Origin: Chrysochromulina tobinii
Lineage: Eukaryota > Haptophyta > Prymnesiales > Chrysochromulinaceae
Direction of reading: 5' to 3'
Assembly (NCBI GenBank): GCA_001275005.1
Contig: JWZX01002158.1
Coordinates: 1 to 44,456, forward strand
DNA length: 44,456 bases
Shown here: one piece after another, positions 44,442-44,456 of the stretch
How positions within the stretch are numbered: position 1 is the first letter of the stretch
Layout: every line of letters begins with the position of its first letter
Translations under genes and position numbers: made by a program
Notes under the pieces: model-generated
The model's database searches: none
What the model was told of the DNA's origin: nothing
What the model saw: the letters and a program-made list of their open reading frames with translations, nothing else

Positions 44442-44456
44442 GCGAAAGCATGCAAA

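Overview
The window looks like nuclear DNA of a GC-rich, gene-dense, intron-poor flagellated alga with a plastid of secondary origin. A haptophyte is my best guess. The evidence is a near-complete central-pair protein of motile cilia (PF20/SPAG16), a K+/H+ antiporter whose N-terminus looks like a bipartite plastid-targeting leader, eukaryote-only domains (HECT, WW, SAC3/GANP, PH, dual-specificity phosphatase), strongly GC-ending codons, long Ala/Pro/Gly low-complexity tracts, and a few short GT-AG introns. Bacterial features such as operons, Shine-Dalgarno sites and rho-independent terminators are absent. The taxon is inferred from content, not from a marker gene.

Layout: (1) 1-1.4 kb holds a possible minus-strand exon leaving the left edge and a plus-strand coiled-coil protein whose frame changes inside a CAG/CCG tract. 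(2) 1.7-5.8 kb is a divergent pair: a K+-dependent-type Na+/Ca2+ exchanger (minus) with a PH domain in its cytosolic loop, and a GT31-like glycosyltransferase (plus). (3) 6.1-16.8 kb is a single 3551-codon minus-strand reading frame for a giant WW/UBA/HECT ubiquitin ligase. It is divergent from PF20 (17.0-18.7 kb, plus). (4) 19.3-41.0 kb carries only minus-strand genes: a CCCH zinc-finger SAC3/GANP protein, a small uncertain gene, a dual-specificity phosphatase, an Ala-rich LRR protein, an RCC1-repeat/coiled-coil protein with a single-base frame break, a KEA-type K+ antiporter, and a membrane-anchored class I aminotransferase. (5) 41.5-44.4 kb has a small TM/coiled-coil protein (plus) and an ACAD10/11-type acyl-CoA dehydrogenase (minus).

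I place two introns with confidence (92 nt in the aminotransferase, 224 nt in the acyl-CoA dehydrogenase) and propose two more (103 nt in SAC3, 118 nt in the RCC1 gene) that restore frame. The genes do not form one pathway; this is ordinary mixed eukaryotic gene content. The items most worth a second look are the PH domain inside the exchanger together with its Asp-to-Asn changes in the alpha-2 repeat, a recurring TGTGAAC/GTTCACA heptamer concentrated in the intergenic DNA, a duplicated splice-donor segment in the acyl-CoA dehydrogenase intron, and the CCCH-SAC3 fusion.
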